From Shewanella chilikensis (GTDB taxonomy: Bacteria > Pseudomonadota > Gammaproteobacteria > Enterobacterales > Shewanellaceae), in the NCBI RefSeq assembly GCF_002836945.1, contig NZ_NIJM01000018.1:1-64000 (forward strand): 64,000 nt of DNA. Reading direction: 5' to 3'. Under the pieces are notes generated by a model, which had not been told where the DNA came from, ran no database searches, and saw only the letters and a program-made list of their open reading frames with translations. Positions 1 through 8,387 of this stretch are shown piece after piece (positions within the stretch are counted from its first letter, which is position 1; every line of letters begins with the position of its first letter). The position numbers and the translations under genes are program-made.

Positions 1-35
1 GGGATTGCTGTTGATCCCTTCTTGGTCGGGTGTGG

Positions 36-427
36 GGCGAAGCTCCACGACTTTACGCCGCTGGCACAGCGGCTATCATGGCTTTAAGCCAAAACTTACT
101 AATGAACTTGCTCCTAGCGGCTAGCTAAGTTGTAACCCATCACCTGCAGTGCGGATGGGCAGGAAGCCCGAATGCCGTGAAGGACAGGACGTCCGAGAAC
201 GGTCCTTTTGCACAGGCGATCCTGTGACTCGCTGCGAGTACGTCCTTGTAAGCTCTGCCTCGCCATCCCTGGCTCGGAAGGTCACAGTCCCGCCTATGCT
301 TGGAAAATAGGCGTATGTCTGCAGATCTTTCAAATATTTCAAGCTACTCAGGACTAACAGAGTTGCACTAATCCCCCTTCGGAGCCGCCGTTGGCGTTGT
401 TGCAAATTGGCGTAGCCGAGACAGGGA
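36..427. repeat. Degenerate direct repeat, copy A
   Basis: Left copy of a long imperfect direct repeat whose second copy lies at 564-905. Shared landmarks are CCACGACTTTA at 45 and 580, and the block starting CACAGGCGATCCTGTGACTC at 211 and 696. The offset is 535 bp for the first part and 485 bp for the second, so the copies differ by an indel of about 50 bp. Open frames cross it on the minus strand, but without ribosome sites or recognisable proteins. I read it as a structured, non-coding repeat of unknown origin. Confidence 0.7.
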
Positions 428-480
428 TGTCGAGGCTCGAAGGTCGAGCACGGATGCGAGCCCTGAGTGTAGCCAATTTG
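403..480. repeat. Nested inverted repeat at the end of copy A
   Basis: CAAATTGGC at 403-411 faces GCCAATTTG at 472-480. Inside it, GGCTCG near 434 faces CGAGCC near 457. The result is a roughly 78-bp element that can fold on itself. Only its left end (ATTGGCGTAGCCGAG) recurs in copy B, near 895-909. It could be a small interspersed palindromic element or the end of a larger repeat. Confidence 0.6.
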
Positions 481-529
481 TTTCATAAGCCAGCGGGGAT
501 TTCGGCTACGTCGGGGTGTCCTTGGGGAT

Positions 530-561
530 GCAAGGGGCTTTGGACAAGCAAAGCCCCTTGC
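530..561. repeat. Perfect 13-bp hairpin
   Basis: GCAAGGGGCTTTG (530-542), loop GACAAG, then CAAAGCCCCTTGC (549-561). The stem is perfect and GC-rich. No T-run follows on either strand, so it is not a typical intrinsic terminator. It sits between the two direct-repeat copies. Confidence 0.75.
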
Positions 562-563
562 CC

Positions 564-905
564 GGTGTGGAGTGGAACACCACGACTTTAGGCCGCTGCC
601 ACAGCGGCTAGCATGGCTTTCAGCCCCAAATAGCCAAATAACGTTGATTGAGCTTCCAGCGACGGACGTCTCCCATTGCCTGCCGCAGGCTTATGCACAG
701 GCGATCCTGTGACTCGCTGCGAGTACTTCCCTGTAAGCTCTGCCTCGGCATCCATGCCTCGGAAGGTCACAGTTCCGCCTGTGCCTGGAAATGAGGTGTA
801 TGTCTGCAGGCACTTCTGATGTTTCAAGCTACTCAGCGCTAACAGAATTACACCAATTCCCCTTCAAAGCCGCCGCTAGGCGTTATTTGCATATTGGCGT
901 AGCCG
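564..905. repeat. Degenerate direct repeat, copy B
   Basis: Second copy of the repeat described at 36-427. The best-kept block runs from about 692 (CACAGGCGATCCTGTGACTC) to about 850, and the copy ends in ATTGGCGTAGCCGAG near 905. The internal inverted piece ACTCG-CTG-CGAGT occurs in both copies. No gene is supported in it. Confidence 0.7.
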
Positions 906-913
906 AGGCCGGC

Positions 914-995
914 TTGGAAAATTGAAAACGAATTTTCCAAGGCTATACCTGATAAGAAGAAGCTATACCTGATAAGAAGCTATGCCTGATAAGAA
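914..995. repeat. Hairpin followed by a triplicated 17-bp motif
   Basis: A perfect 10-bp stem, TTGGAAAATT (914-923) with AATTTTCCAA (931-940), is followed at once by three head-to-tail copies of GCTATRCCTGATAAGAA at 942-958, 962-978 and 979-995. The third copy has G where the first two have A. It lies just beyond the terminator of the flotillin operon. Confidence 0.75.
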
Positions 996-1018
996 AATGC
1001 CCTCCGATGGAGGGCATT
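996..1018 (-). terminator. Intrinsic terminator of the flotillin operon
   Basis: AATGCCCTCC-GAT-GGAGGGCATT is a 10-bp stem with a three-base loop. Read on the minus strand it is followed by TTTTCTT, which suits termination of the transcript ending at 1040. Confidence 0.75.
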
Positions 1019-1039
1019 CATTGATGAGTACAACTGGGC

Positions 1040-2872
1040 TTAAGCGTTTCTCGGTTGCTCAGGCTTATCTATATCCAAAGTCACTTCATAGGCCACATTG
1101 TTTTGGCTGACAGGCTTTACCGTCTCCGCTTTGGGCTCGACACTGGCCTTGGTATCCCGGGCGATTTGCAGCGCTTCATGGGTGAGCATATTGTTGCCAC
1201 TCAGCAGATCATTCAGCCCGCCCTTTTCGGCATCTACCAACCCCAACTCTCTGAGCATGGCATCGACCACAGGCGCGTTGGCACGGTAGTTGAGTGCCGC
1301 ACTGGTAACCTGCTCGGCAATACCGCCCTTGACACCGGCGCCATCGGAAGCTGTCCCCAGTTGGCCGGTTACGCCGCTGCCATAGCCTTGAAGGATCTTG
1401 ATGCCTTCGATGTTTTCCAATGGTTTAACCGCATTAGCGACGATTTCAGGCAGAACTTTGAGGATCGCCAGTGAGCGCTGCAGGGCGACTTGCTCGTCAC
1501 GCAACACGTTCTCGGCTTCGTGCAGTGCCTGTTTACCGGCCGCTTCCACCGCATACACCTTCTCATCGGCCTCGGCCTTGAGCATCTTGGCATCGGCACT
1601 GGCGCGGGCTTCGGTCAGTATCGCTATGGATCTATCTTCGGCGGCGCGTTTCTCGGCTTCAGCCTGAACTGTGACCCCAACGGCTTCCCGCTCTGCCTCT
1701 TTACGGGCGTCGATAACTTCAATCTCTTTGCGACGATTAGCCTCAGCCACCTGACGCACTGTGATTACCGCTTCCTCTTTTTCAACCTTGAGCTTTTCGG
1801 CCTCGGCGGCGCGGGCCCTGGCGGCAGATTCTTCTTCCGACTTGGCGGCAACCGCAATCTGTTTCTCCTGTTCGGAGACTTCGATATCTCGCAGCTGTTG
1901 AATTCTGGCCTGCTCAATTTGCTTACGCTTTTCAATCTCGCGGGTTTCTATGTCTTTGGTCTTTTCAATTTCCGCCGACTCGATGGCGCGTTCCTTGGCG
2001 ATTTCCGCCTCCCGCTCCTCACGTTGCTTTTGCTCTTTCTGCTTGATGATCTCGGCCTTTTGCTCGGCGCGCTTGAACTCCAGTGCCTGCTGCTGGATCA
2101 AACGTGCTTCCTCTTCGGCCTTTTCGATGTTCAGCGACTCTTTTTCGGCTTCCAGGTTACGCAGTTCAATCTGGATCCGGTTGTCCTGCTGAATATCGTT
2201 GGTTTCTTTGCGCTTTTCTTCGATGATCTTGGCGAGTCTGGCACGACCTTCGGCGTCGAAGGCGTTGTTCTCATTGAAGAACTCCAGCTCTGTCTGGTCA
2301 AAACCTGTCAGAGAAACCGACTCCAGTTCCAGACCATTTTTCTCAAGATCGTTGGCAACGTTGTTCTGCACCCGCTGTACAAAGTCGGCCCGCTGTTCGT
2401 GCATCTCTGTCATGTTCATTTCGGCTGCCACGGCGCGCAGCACGTCAACAAACTTGGACTCCATCAGCTTCTTGAGCTCTTCCACCCTATTGGTGCGACC
2501 GCCCAATGTCTGGGCCGCCATGGAGATACCTTCGGCATTGGGGGCCACCCGCAAGTAAAAGTCGGCCTTGACGTCCACCCGCATTCTGTCTTTGGTGATC
2601 AGGGCATCTTTTTGGGTCTTGCCCACCTCGATGCGCAGGGTGTTCATATTGACGTGAATAATTTCATGCAGTACCGGCAGGACAATGGCGCCGCCATCTT
2701 TGACTACCTTTTCACCACCGAAACCCGTGCGCACAAAGGCCATCTCTTTGGTGGCGCGGCAATAGAGCTTGGCAAAAATAAACCCTATCACCAACAGGCA
2801 GAGCACTACTGCGCCTGCGGTAAACAGCAACATACTGGTGCCGCTGGTATTTAAACCCGGGATGGTTTCCAT
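1040..2872 (-). CDS. yqiK: Flotillin family inner-membrane protein, YqiK type
   Basis: A 610-residue flotillin/SPFH protein. Flotillins scaffold ordered membrane microdomains. One N-terminal membrane segment (about residues 12-35, ending LYCRATK) is followed by an SPFH/Band-7 domain (about 40-200). After that comes a very long charged coiled coil rich in E, K, R, A and Q (about 200-440, with repeated EIEKTKDIE-like stretches) and a Gly-rich C-terminal part. This layout and length match enteric YqiK. It lies 26 bp downstream of the NfeD-like gene and is surely co-transcribed with it; a terminator sits at 996-1018. The physiological role of YqiK is poorly known; membrane-stress resistance is inference. 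Confidence 0.9.
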   Translation of the reverse strand: METIPGLNTSGTSMLLFTAGAVVLCLLVIGFIFAKLYCRATKEMAFVRTGFGGEKVVKDGGAIVLPVLHEIIHVNMNTLRIEVGKTQKDALITKDRMRVDVKADFYLRVAPNAEGISMAAQTLGGRTNRVEELKKLMESKFVDVLRAVAAEMNMTEMHEQRADFVQRVQNNVANDLEKNGLELESVSLTGFDQTELEFFNENNAFDAEGRARLAKIIEEKRKETNDIQQDNRIQIELRNLEAEKESLNIEKAEEEARLIQQQALEFKRAEQKAEIIKQKEQKQREEREAEIAKERAIESAEIEKTKDIETREIEKRKQIEQARIQQLRDIEVSEQEKQIAVAAKSEEESAARARAAEAEKLKVEKEEAVITVRQVAEANRRKEIEVIDARKEAEREAVGVTVQAEAEKRAAEDRSIAILTEARASADAKMLKAEADEKVYAVEAAGKQALHEAENVLRDEQVALQRSLAILKVLPEIVANAVKPLENIEGIKILQGYGSGVTGQLGTASDGAGVKGGIAEQVTSAALNYRANAPVVDAMLRELGLVDAEKGGLNDLLSGNNMLTHEALQIARDTKASVEPKAETVKPVSQNNVAYEVTLDIDKPEQPRNA

Positions 2873-2898
2873 TCCTGTTGTTTCCTTCTTTGGTTAGA

Positions 2899-3531
2899 TT
2901 ATTGTTCAAAACGGGTGGCAGACCACACGCGGCCGCTGCGTCTGAGCAGCACCACTTGCACCCCTGCCGGGAATTCGGTGTCTTCGTCCTCGGGCTCGAC
3001 CAGGACATAGTGTTTCTGACGGTACTGATCCTGAACCACGGCCTCGCTGGGATTACCCTTGATGGCACAGCCGAGCGTTACTGTGCCTACGCTGCCGCTG
3101 AGATCTTCGATTGAGACGGCGCTGGATTCATTTTTGGGAAGAATTCTGGCCAACTGCCCACCGAGGAAATGGCAGGCAACCGCAGCCAGCGGCAAGGCCA
3201 GCAGCAAAGAAAACACTTGCGGCAACAGGGCTGAGGTGAGCAGCCAGGAAAAATAGTTAAGCAGGTAGCCCGTAATACTGAAACATCCCAGTGCCAGTAC
3301 AAACCAGATGAGCACAGGCAGCCTATCCAGGCAGAGCCAACCGGCCAGCGCTGTCAGTCCCCCCTGAGGTAGGTCAGTATCAAGATCGGCATCGGGAAGC
3401 CAGTCATCCATAGCGGCCATCAGGCTGATACCCGCGATTAGTGTGAGTCCCTCTATCACTCCAAGCAGTGCCACTATCGCCAAGGCTACAGCATAGGGCA
3501 GATTGGACTGGGCCAGAAAAAAGTCCAGCAC
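2899..3531 (-). CDS. yqiJ: Inner-membrane OB-fold (NfeD-like) protein, YqiJ type
   Basis: A 210-residue protein with hydrophobic segments at about residues 12-38, 75-95 and 100-125. A soluble C-terminal OB-fold-like domain follows (about 145-205, containing SGSVGTVTLGCAIKGNPSEA). Proteins of this kind are the usual operon partners of flotillins and are thought to anchor or modulate them in the membrane. It is the first gene of the pair. The 393-bp region upstream is shared divergently with the carboxypeptidase gene. The assignment rests on domain layout plus the YqiK neighbour. Confidence 0.8.
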   Translation of the reverse strand: MLDFFLAQSNLPYAVALAIVALLGVIEGLTLIAGISLMAAMDDWLPDADLDTDLPQGGLTALAGWLCLDRLPVLIWFVLALGCFSITGYLLNYFSWLLTSALLPQVFSLLLALPLAAVACHFLGGQLARILPKNESSAVSIEDLSGSVGTVTLGCAIKGNPSEAVVQDQYRQKHYVLVEPEDEDTEFPAGVQVVLLRRSGRVWSATRFEQ

Positions 3532-3924
3532 AGGATTCCTCCTTGTAGACGACTGTACCTGTCGTCAATATTCCATATAAGCCTGTTTATTTCAGGTCGT
3601 TACTGAGTGTACCCCTTGGCAAGCTTTGACTCCAATAGCTTTTATCTGCATTTAACGTCAGAAATCTGCAGCGGCTCACATTAATGTTAGCCACTCCATA
3701 CTGAGGCTATCTTTGCTTGGGTTAGTGTTGCAACAAACCACAAGGTTTACGCCAGCAACGCCCAGACAAAACCGAATTTTAAACTTTGTTTTTTATTACA
3801 AGGCATTAATTTAATTACATTTCGCAAAAACAAAAACTGCCGAAAAACACTTGAGAACGATCCCTTGGCTTGGTTAGCATAAGAACTGTTCCCTCTGATG
3901 CATGCCAATATTTTAGAGCAAACC
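3532..3924. other. Divergent intergenic region
   Basis: This spacer between the yqiJ-like gene and the M32 peptidase must hold both promoters. The part near 3770-3830 is AT-rich. I could not assign confident -35/-10 pairs and see no repeat, hairpin or RNA gene. Confidence 0.4.
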
Positions 3925-5415
3925 ATGACTGCCAAAACCGAATACCAGCAACTTTGCCAGCACTTTCGCACCATCAGCCACTTCGAGCATTTCAGTGCCC
4001 TGGGGGACTGGGATCAAGCCACCATGATGCCTATGGGCGGCAGCGAGGCCCGCTCCGAGGCGATGGCCGAGTTGGCATTACACATTCACAGTTTAAAAAC
4101 CTCGCCCAGGCTTGCCGAATGGCTGGATGGCGCCGAAGCCAAAGCCGCCGAACTCAGTATCGAACAGAGGGCCAATCTCAGAGAGATGCGCTGGCACTAT
4201 GCCCAAGCCATCGCCGTGCCGGGGGACTTGGTACAGGCCAAGACGCTGGCGGGTTATCGCTGCGAAAACCAATGGCGCGAACAGCGGCATAACAACGATT
4301 GGCAAGGGTTTCGCCCCAATCTCGAGGCGGTAATCGCCTTGGTGCGAGAAGAAGCCCAGGCTCGCTCGGCGCACACAGGCAAGGCAGGTTACGATGCCAT
4401 GCTGGACAGATTTGAACCCGGCATGACCTGTAAACGGCTGGAGAGCACTCTCGGAGCGGTGCGGGACTGGTTGCCCGAGCTTATCCAAAAAGTGAAGCAC
4501 AAACAGCTGCACCAGAGTTACAAAAGCAGCGCCGGCGACTACCCGATAGCAGACCAAAAGCTGCTGGGACGGGAGGTGATGCAATACCTGGGATTTGATT
4601 TCAACCAAGGGCGTTTGGATGTCAGCTCGCACCCATTTTGCGGTGGCGTGCCCGGTGATATCCGCCTGACCAGTCGCTACACGGAAGATGACTTTATCGC
4701 TGCCCTCACCTCCACTATTCACGAAACGGGTCATGCCCGTTACGAGCAGGCGCTGCCAAAGGATTGGCGAGGACAACCCGCCGGAATGTCTCGCTCCATG
4801 GGGATCCACGAGAGTCAAAGCCTGTTTTTTGAGATGCAACTCGGCGGCAGCCGCGCCTTTATCAGCAAGCTCTATCCGAGAATTCGCCGACATCTCGACT
4901 GCCCGGTATCGGCCCATGAACTGATCGACAATATCACCCGGGTCAAGCCGGGTCTTATCCGGGTCGATGCCGATGAAGTCACCTATCCGGCGCACATACT
5001 GCTGCGATTTGAAGCCGAGCAGGCCTTTATCGACGGCAGCCTGGAGGTGAAAGACCTACCCGATTTCTGGGATCAGAAGATGCAGCAATATCTGGGGCTG
5101 AGTACTGCCGGGAATTATAAAGATGGCTGCATGCAGGATATTCACTGGACCTTGGGCGAACTGGGATATTTCCCCAGCTACACCTTGGGCGCCATGTACG
5201 CCGCCCAGCTGAGATTTGCCATGGAAGCCGAATTGGGCCCCATTGAAGCCCTGCTGAGCCAGGATAAGCTGGGGCAGATTTGCGACTGGCTGGATGAAAA
5301 AATCTGGTCCAAGGGGTGCCTGCTGGAAACCGATGAACTGATCCGCAGCGCTACAGGGCAGAGTCTGGATCCCAACTTCCTGCAGCGCCATCTGCAACAG
5401 CGCTATCTGGATTAA
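3925..5415 (+). CDS. M32 family metallocarboxypeptidase
   Basis: A zinc carboxypeptidase of the M32 (Taq carboxypeptidase) family, removing C-terminal residues from peptides, probably in the cytoplasm as no signal peptide is present. The metal-binding HETGH is at residues 266-270, and the second motif HES (295-297) supplies the further ligand. The 496-residue length fits bacterial M32 enzymes. I start at 3925 (MTAKTEYQQL) because the homologous N-terminus begins there; an in-frame ATG at 3898 would add nine residues. Neither start has a strong ribosome site. It seems to be a single gene. Confidence 0.92.
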   Translation: MTAKTEYQQLCQHFRTISHFEHFSALGDWDQATMMPMGGSEARSEAMAELALHIHSLKTSPRLAEWLDGAEAKAAELSIEQRANLREMRWHYAQAIAVPGDLVQAKTLAGYRCENQWREQRHNNDWQGFRPNLEAVIALVREEAQARSAHTGKAGYDAMLDRFEPGMTCKRLESTLGAVRDWLPELIQKVKHKQLHQSYKSSAGDYPIADQKLLGREVMQYLGFDFNQGRLDVSSHPFCGGVPGDIRLTSRYTEDDFIAALTSTIHETGHARYEQALPKDWRGQPAGMSRSMGIHESQSLFFEMQLGGSRAFISKLYPRIRRHLDCPVSAHELIDNITRVKPGLIRVDADEVTYPAHILLRFEAEQAFIDGSLEVKDLPDFWDQKMQQYLGLSTAGNYKDGCMQDIHWTLGELGYFPSYTLGAMYAAQLRFAMEAELGPIEALLSQDKLGQICDWLDEKIWSKGCLLETDELIRSATGQSLDPNFLQRHLQQRYLD

Positions 5416-5429
5416 TTTATCTGCAAAAA

Positions 5430-5438
5430 TGGTATAAT
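5430..5438 (+). promoter_or_regulatory. Extended -10 promoter
   Basis: TGGTATAAT carries a consensus -10 (TATAAT at 5433-5438) with the extended TGn. No good -35 is visible, which an extended -10 can tolerate. It lies 44 bp before the GNAT start and probably drives the four-gene cluster 5482-7134. Confidence 0.6.
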
Positions 5439-5481
5439 GGCGCGTTTCTACGAAGTAACTGCAAAGAGAAAGTGAATTCAG

Positions 5482-5967
5482 ATGTTGATACGCGCCATTA
5501 GCCAGGATGACTGGCAAGCCATAGGCGAAATTCAAGCAGAGTGCTACCACGCACTGGCCCCCGAACCTTTACATGTACTCAAGAGCAAGTGGCAGGCATC
5601 ACCGCAAACCTGTTATGTCCTTGAAAAGAGTGACCAGGTGGTAGGCTATTGTCTGGCTCATCCCTGGACCGAAGACACCCCTCCGCCACTGTACAAGGCG
5701 ATTACCACACTGCCAAAGGCCGACACCCTTTATCTGCATGATATTGCCATCAGCAACAGGGCTCAGGGATTCGGCGCCGGACGCAAACTGTTTGATACCC
5801 TCAAACTGCAGGCGGAAAAACTGCGCCTGGGTTCCTTGTCACTGGTGGCAGTACAGGGCGCCTGTGGTTACTGGGAAAAGCTTGGCTTTAACCACAAGCG
5901 TATCGAAAAATCGTTGGCCACCTATACCGATGACGCCAGTTATATGGTCTATCCGGTAGCCCGCTGA
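5482..5967 (+). CDS. GNAT family N-acetyltransferase
   Basis: A 161-residue Gcn5-related acetyltransferase. The core runs from an N-terminal beta strand (MLIRAISQDDW) to the acetyl-CoA pyrophosphate-binding segment (about residues 88-105, with IAISNRAQGFGAGRKL as the Q/RxxGxG/A motif). The C-terminal YWEKLGF motif is near 130. The substrate cannot be told from sequence. It is the first gene of a tight cluster: the next start is only 3 bp after its stop. An extended -10 promoter lies just upstream. Confidence 0.85.
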   Translation: MLIRAISQDDWQAIGEIQAECYHALAPEPLHVLKSKWQASPQTCYVLEKSDQVVGYCLAHPWTEDTPPPLYKAITTLPKADTLYLHDIAISNRAQGFGAGRKLFDTLKLQAEKLRLGSLSLVAVQGACGYWEKLGFNHKRIEKSLATYTDDASYMVYPVAR

Positions 5968-5970
5968 CAG

Positions 5971-6321
5971 ATGCAACCCACACTCATCACCATAGGCTTA
6001 TTGTGCCTGAGCAATATCTTTATGACCTTTGCCTGGTACGGCCACCTCAAGTCCCTTTCAGGTAAACCCTGGATAATTGCCGCCTTGGTCAGTTGGGGGA
6101 TAGCCCTGTTCGAATATCTTCTGCAGGTACCGGCCAACCGTATTGGTTATAGTGTGATGAATGTGGGCCAACTCAAGATACTTCAGGAAGTCATCACCCT
6201 GAGTCTGTTTGTTCCTTTTTCATTCTATTACCTTAAAGAACCACTGAAACTGGACTATCTCTGGGCCGGGTTATGTATGCTCGGCGCCGTTTATTTTATA
6301 TTTCGCAGTAAGTTCGCTTGA
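5971..6321 (+). CDS. DMT family (DUF486) membrane protein
   Basis: A 116-residue protein with four predicted membrane helices (about residues 4-22, 35-52, 70-88, 93-112). It matches the small DUF486 family, related to drug/metabolite transporters. Such small proteins probably work as dimers; no substrate is known. It follows the GNAT gene by 3 bp, so translational coupling is likely. Confidence 0.8.
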   Translation: MQPTLITIGLLCLSNIFMTFAWYGHLKSLSGKPWIIAALVSWGIALFEYLLQVPANRIGYSVMNVGQLKILQEVITLSLFVPFSFYYLKEPLKLDYLWAGLCMLGAVYFIFRSKFA

Positions 6322-6347
6322 GCCCACTGCTTTAATGAGGACACAAG

Positions 6348-6599
6348 ATGGCACGTCAGGTCGCCTATGAATACAAGGGGGTCGCGAAAGTGATCAACTT
6401 TGCCTATGACAAATACCACGACATGTACGAGGCTGTTGCCGCCGCCGAGGGAATAGATCTCAGCCGTTTTCTGGCGATGGAGCAGCAAGTCGCCATGACA
6501 GCCAAAGGCGGCGGCGCCCTGAAGAGCTATCGCACCAGTGAATTCGCCCGTATGGGATTTCGTCATATCCACTTTGTCAAAGAAGAAGAGCAGGGTTAA
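6348..6599 (+). CDS. DUF2960 domain-containing protein
   Basis: An 83-residue soluble protein matching DUF2960, a small family I know from Shewanella and Vibrio, without an assigned function. It begins MARQVAYEYKGVAK and has no signal peptide, cysteines or obvious catalytic motif. GAGG (6336-6339) is a plausible ribosome site. It lies between the DMT-like and RDD membrane genes with 25-26 bp gaps, so it is probably in the same transcript. Confidence 0.75.
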   Translation: MARQVAYEYKGVAKVINFAYDKYHDMYEAVAAAEGIDLSRFLAMEQQVAMTAKGGGALKSYRTSEFARMGFRHIHFVKEEEQG

Positions 6600-6624
6600 T
6601 ACCTGCCCAAAAGAGGGTTAAGCC

Positions 6625-7134
6625 ATGATAAATCCAGAGCACGCCAATTTTCCCCGAGCCGGCTTTTTCAAGCGCCTCGGTGCCGCCGTTTATGATCTGT
6701 TGCTGGCGGTAGCCGTCTACATGTTTGCTGGTGCCATAGGGTTTGGGATCTTTACCGGCCTGACCGCCTCCGGCCTCATTCCCATGGGGAACTATGAACA
6801 TGTTTCGGATCTGCTCAATGGCAACAGCCTCTATCACGGCCTCTATCAGCTGTGGCTGGCCTGCTGTGTGGCCGGTTTCTACGCTCTCTTTTGGTCCAAG
6901 GGCGGCCAGACTCTGGGCATGCGCGCCTGGCGCCTCAAGGTGCAGCATCCCAACGGCCAAAACCTGAGTTTTATTACCGCGCTGGCACGGGTGGTTTGGT
7001 CCTTATTGGGGATAGGCAACCTGTGGATCCTGTTCAGTGGTGACAAACTGGCACTGCAGGACAGCATGACCCGCTCCGAAGTGGTGCTTCTCAGTAAAGA
7101 AGCCAACTCACTGCGCAACTGGCACGGAGCCTGA
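6625..7134 (+). CDS. RDD family inner-membrane protein
   Basis: A 169-residue RDD-domain membrane protein. The signature is present: FPRAGFFKRLGAAVYD with the Arg at the start of the first helix, and the later GQTLGMRAWRLKV segment. Helices lie at about residues 23-45, 68-90 and 115-135. RDD proteins are mostly uncharacterised; some act in ion or compatible-solute handling. It is the last gene of the cluster, and a bidirectional terminator follows at 7227-7255. Confidence 0.85.
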   Translation: MINPEHANFPRAGFFKRLGAAVYDLLLAVAVYMFAGAIGFGIFTGLTASGLIPMGNYEHVSDLLNGNSLYHGLYQLWLACCVAGFYALFWSKGGQTLGMRAWRLKVQHPNGQNLSFITALARVVWSLLGIGNLWILFSGDKLALQDSMTRSEVVLLSKEANSLRNWHGA

Positions 7135-7226
7135 GGCACTGATTCTGAGGTAATGGCCTGAAATACCCAGGTAGCGGTAGCATTAAAATAACGCTTTATA
7201 GATGTCTCCAATACGCAAACCACAGC

Positions 7227-7255
7227 AAAAAGCCCTGTCACTGACAGGGCTTTTT
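7227..7255. terminator. Bidirectional intrinsic terminator
   Basis: AAAAA-GCCCTGTC-ACT-GACAGGGC-TTTTT. The perfect 8-bp stem is flanked by A5 and T5, so it can end the RDD transcript (plus strand) and the lptFG transcript (minus strand). Confidence 0.85.
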
Positions 7256-7328
7256 CATAACGTTAATCGGCACAGGAGGCTTTTAAACCACAGCGGCTTT
7301 ACTCTCAAGCCCTCAATCCTCAGCGTCC

Positions 7329-8387
7329 TCAGCGGCGGATATAGTAGATAGCCGCGCCGGTAAACAGCACACTCGGCATCATGGCCCCCATCAAGGCCGG
7401 CAGCTCATAGACTATGCTCATGGGGCCGAAGATCTCATTACAGATATAGAAGGTAAAGCCGGCTATCACCCCGAGTAACACCCTGGCTCCCATAGTAACG
7501 GTTCGCAGTGGCCCGAACACAAAAGAGAGCGCCACCAGCATCATCACAGCCACTGTGATGGGTTGCATCACCTTACGCCACAGCGCCAACTCATAGCGAC
7601 TGGCATCCTGATTATTGTTCTTCAGATAATCGAGATAACCGACCAAACCGCGGATAGACAGGGCATCGGGTTTAACCGACACCACACTCAGCTTGTCCGG
7701 TGTCAAACTGGAGGGCCATCTGTCTTCCTTGAGGTTATCCAGCACCACTTGCTCATTTTTGAACACAGTGCGGCGAACCTCCAATAAACGCCAATATTCC
7801 TTGGTATAGATAGCCTGCTCGGCGTGCACCACACTGGCCAGCTTCAGCTCAGAGTCAAACTCATAAAGGGTAATATTGCCAAGACGAGTCACATCTTCAA
7901 TCTCGCCAATATTGACGAACAGGTTTCCGTCTCTGGCCCAAATCCCGCGGTGGGACTTAATCAGGTTGCCGCCGGAGATCTTATTGGTCTTAAGCTCATA
8001 GGCCTTCTGCTCCGCCACCGGTGCGCCCCACTCCCCCAGTACCATTACCATCAGCATCAAAGGAACAGCCGTCTTCATCGCCGACAGGGTGATCTGCAGC
8101 CGCGACATGCCGGAGGCCTGCATCACTATCAGTTCAGAGTTGGAGGCCAGCATGCCCATGCCGATGAGCGCCCCAAGCAACACGGCCATGGGGAAGAACA
8201 TCTCCACATCTCTTGGGATCAAAAACAGCACATAAACGGCGGCATCCATCATGGTGTAGCTGCCCCGCCCTACCAAACGCAGCTGATCGACCCATTTGAT
8301 GATTCCGGAAAGCCCGGTCAAAATCAGCAGACACAGGGCAGAGGTGCTGAGCAATACTCTGGCAATATACCAGTCCAGTATCTTCAT
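7329..8387 (-). CDS. lptG: LPS export ABC transporter permease LptG
   Basis: A 352-residue inner-membrane permease of the LptB2FG transporter, which extracts lipopolysaccharide from the inner membrane and passes it to the LptC-LptA-LptD bridge. It has the YjgP/YjgQ layout: N-terminal helices (about residues 10-30, 55-80, 95-120), a periplasmic beta-jellyroll domain (about 130-265) and three C-terminal helices. Its start overlaps the end of lptF by 4 bp (ATGA), so the pair is translationally coupled. LptD, the outer-membrane end of the pathway, is at 33932. Confidence 0.95.
   Translation of the reverse strand: MKILDWYIARVLLSTSALCLLILTGLSGIIKWVDQLRLVGRGSYTMMDAAVYVLFLIPRDVEMFFPMAVLLGALIGMGMLASNSELIVMQASGMSRLQITLSAMKTAVPLMLMVMVLGEWGAPVAEQKAYELKTNKISGGNLIKSHRGIWARDGNLFVNIGEIEDVTRLGNITLYEFDSELKLASVVHAEQAIYTKEYWRLLEVRRTVFKNEQVVLDNLKEDRWPSSLTPDKLSVVSVKPDALSIRGLVGYLDYLKNNNQDASRYELALWRKVMQPITVAVMMLVALSFVFGPLRTVTMGARVLLGVIAGFTFYICNEIFGPMSIVYELPALMGAMMPSVLFTGAAIYYIRR

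Noticed and set aside
121..827. Two minus-strand open frames (121 and 79 codons) sharing several short residue blocks
   Set aside because: They lie in the two copies of a DNA repeat, lack ribosome sites and match no family I know. The shared residues follow from the shared DNA.
1490..2854. A 454-codon plus-strand open frame
   Set aside because: It is wholly antisense to the flotillin gene, whose coiled-coil codons remove stops from the opposite strand. Its Phe/Leu/Gly-rich translation has no family features.
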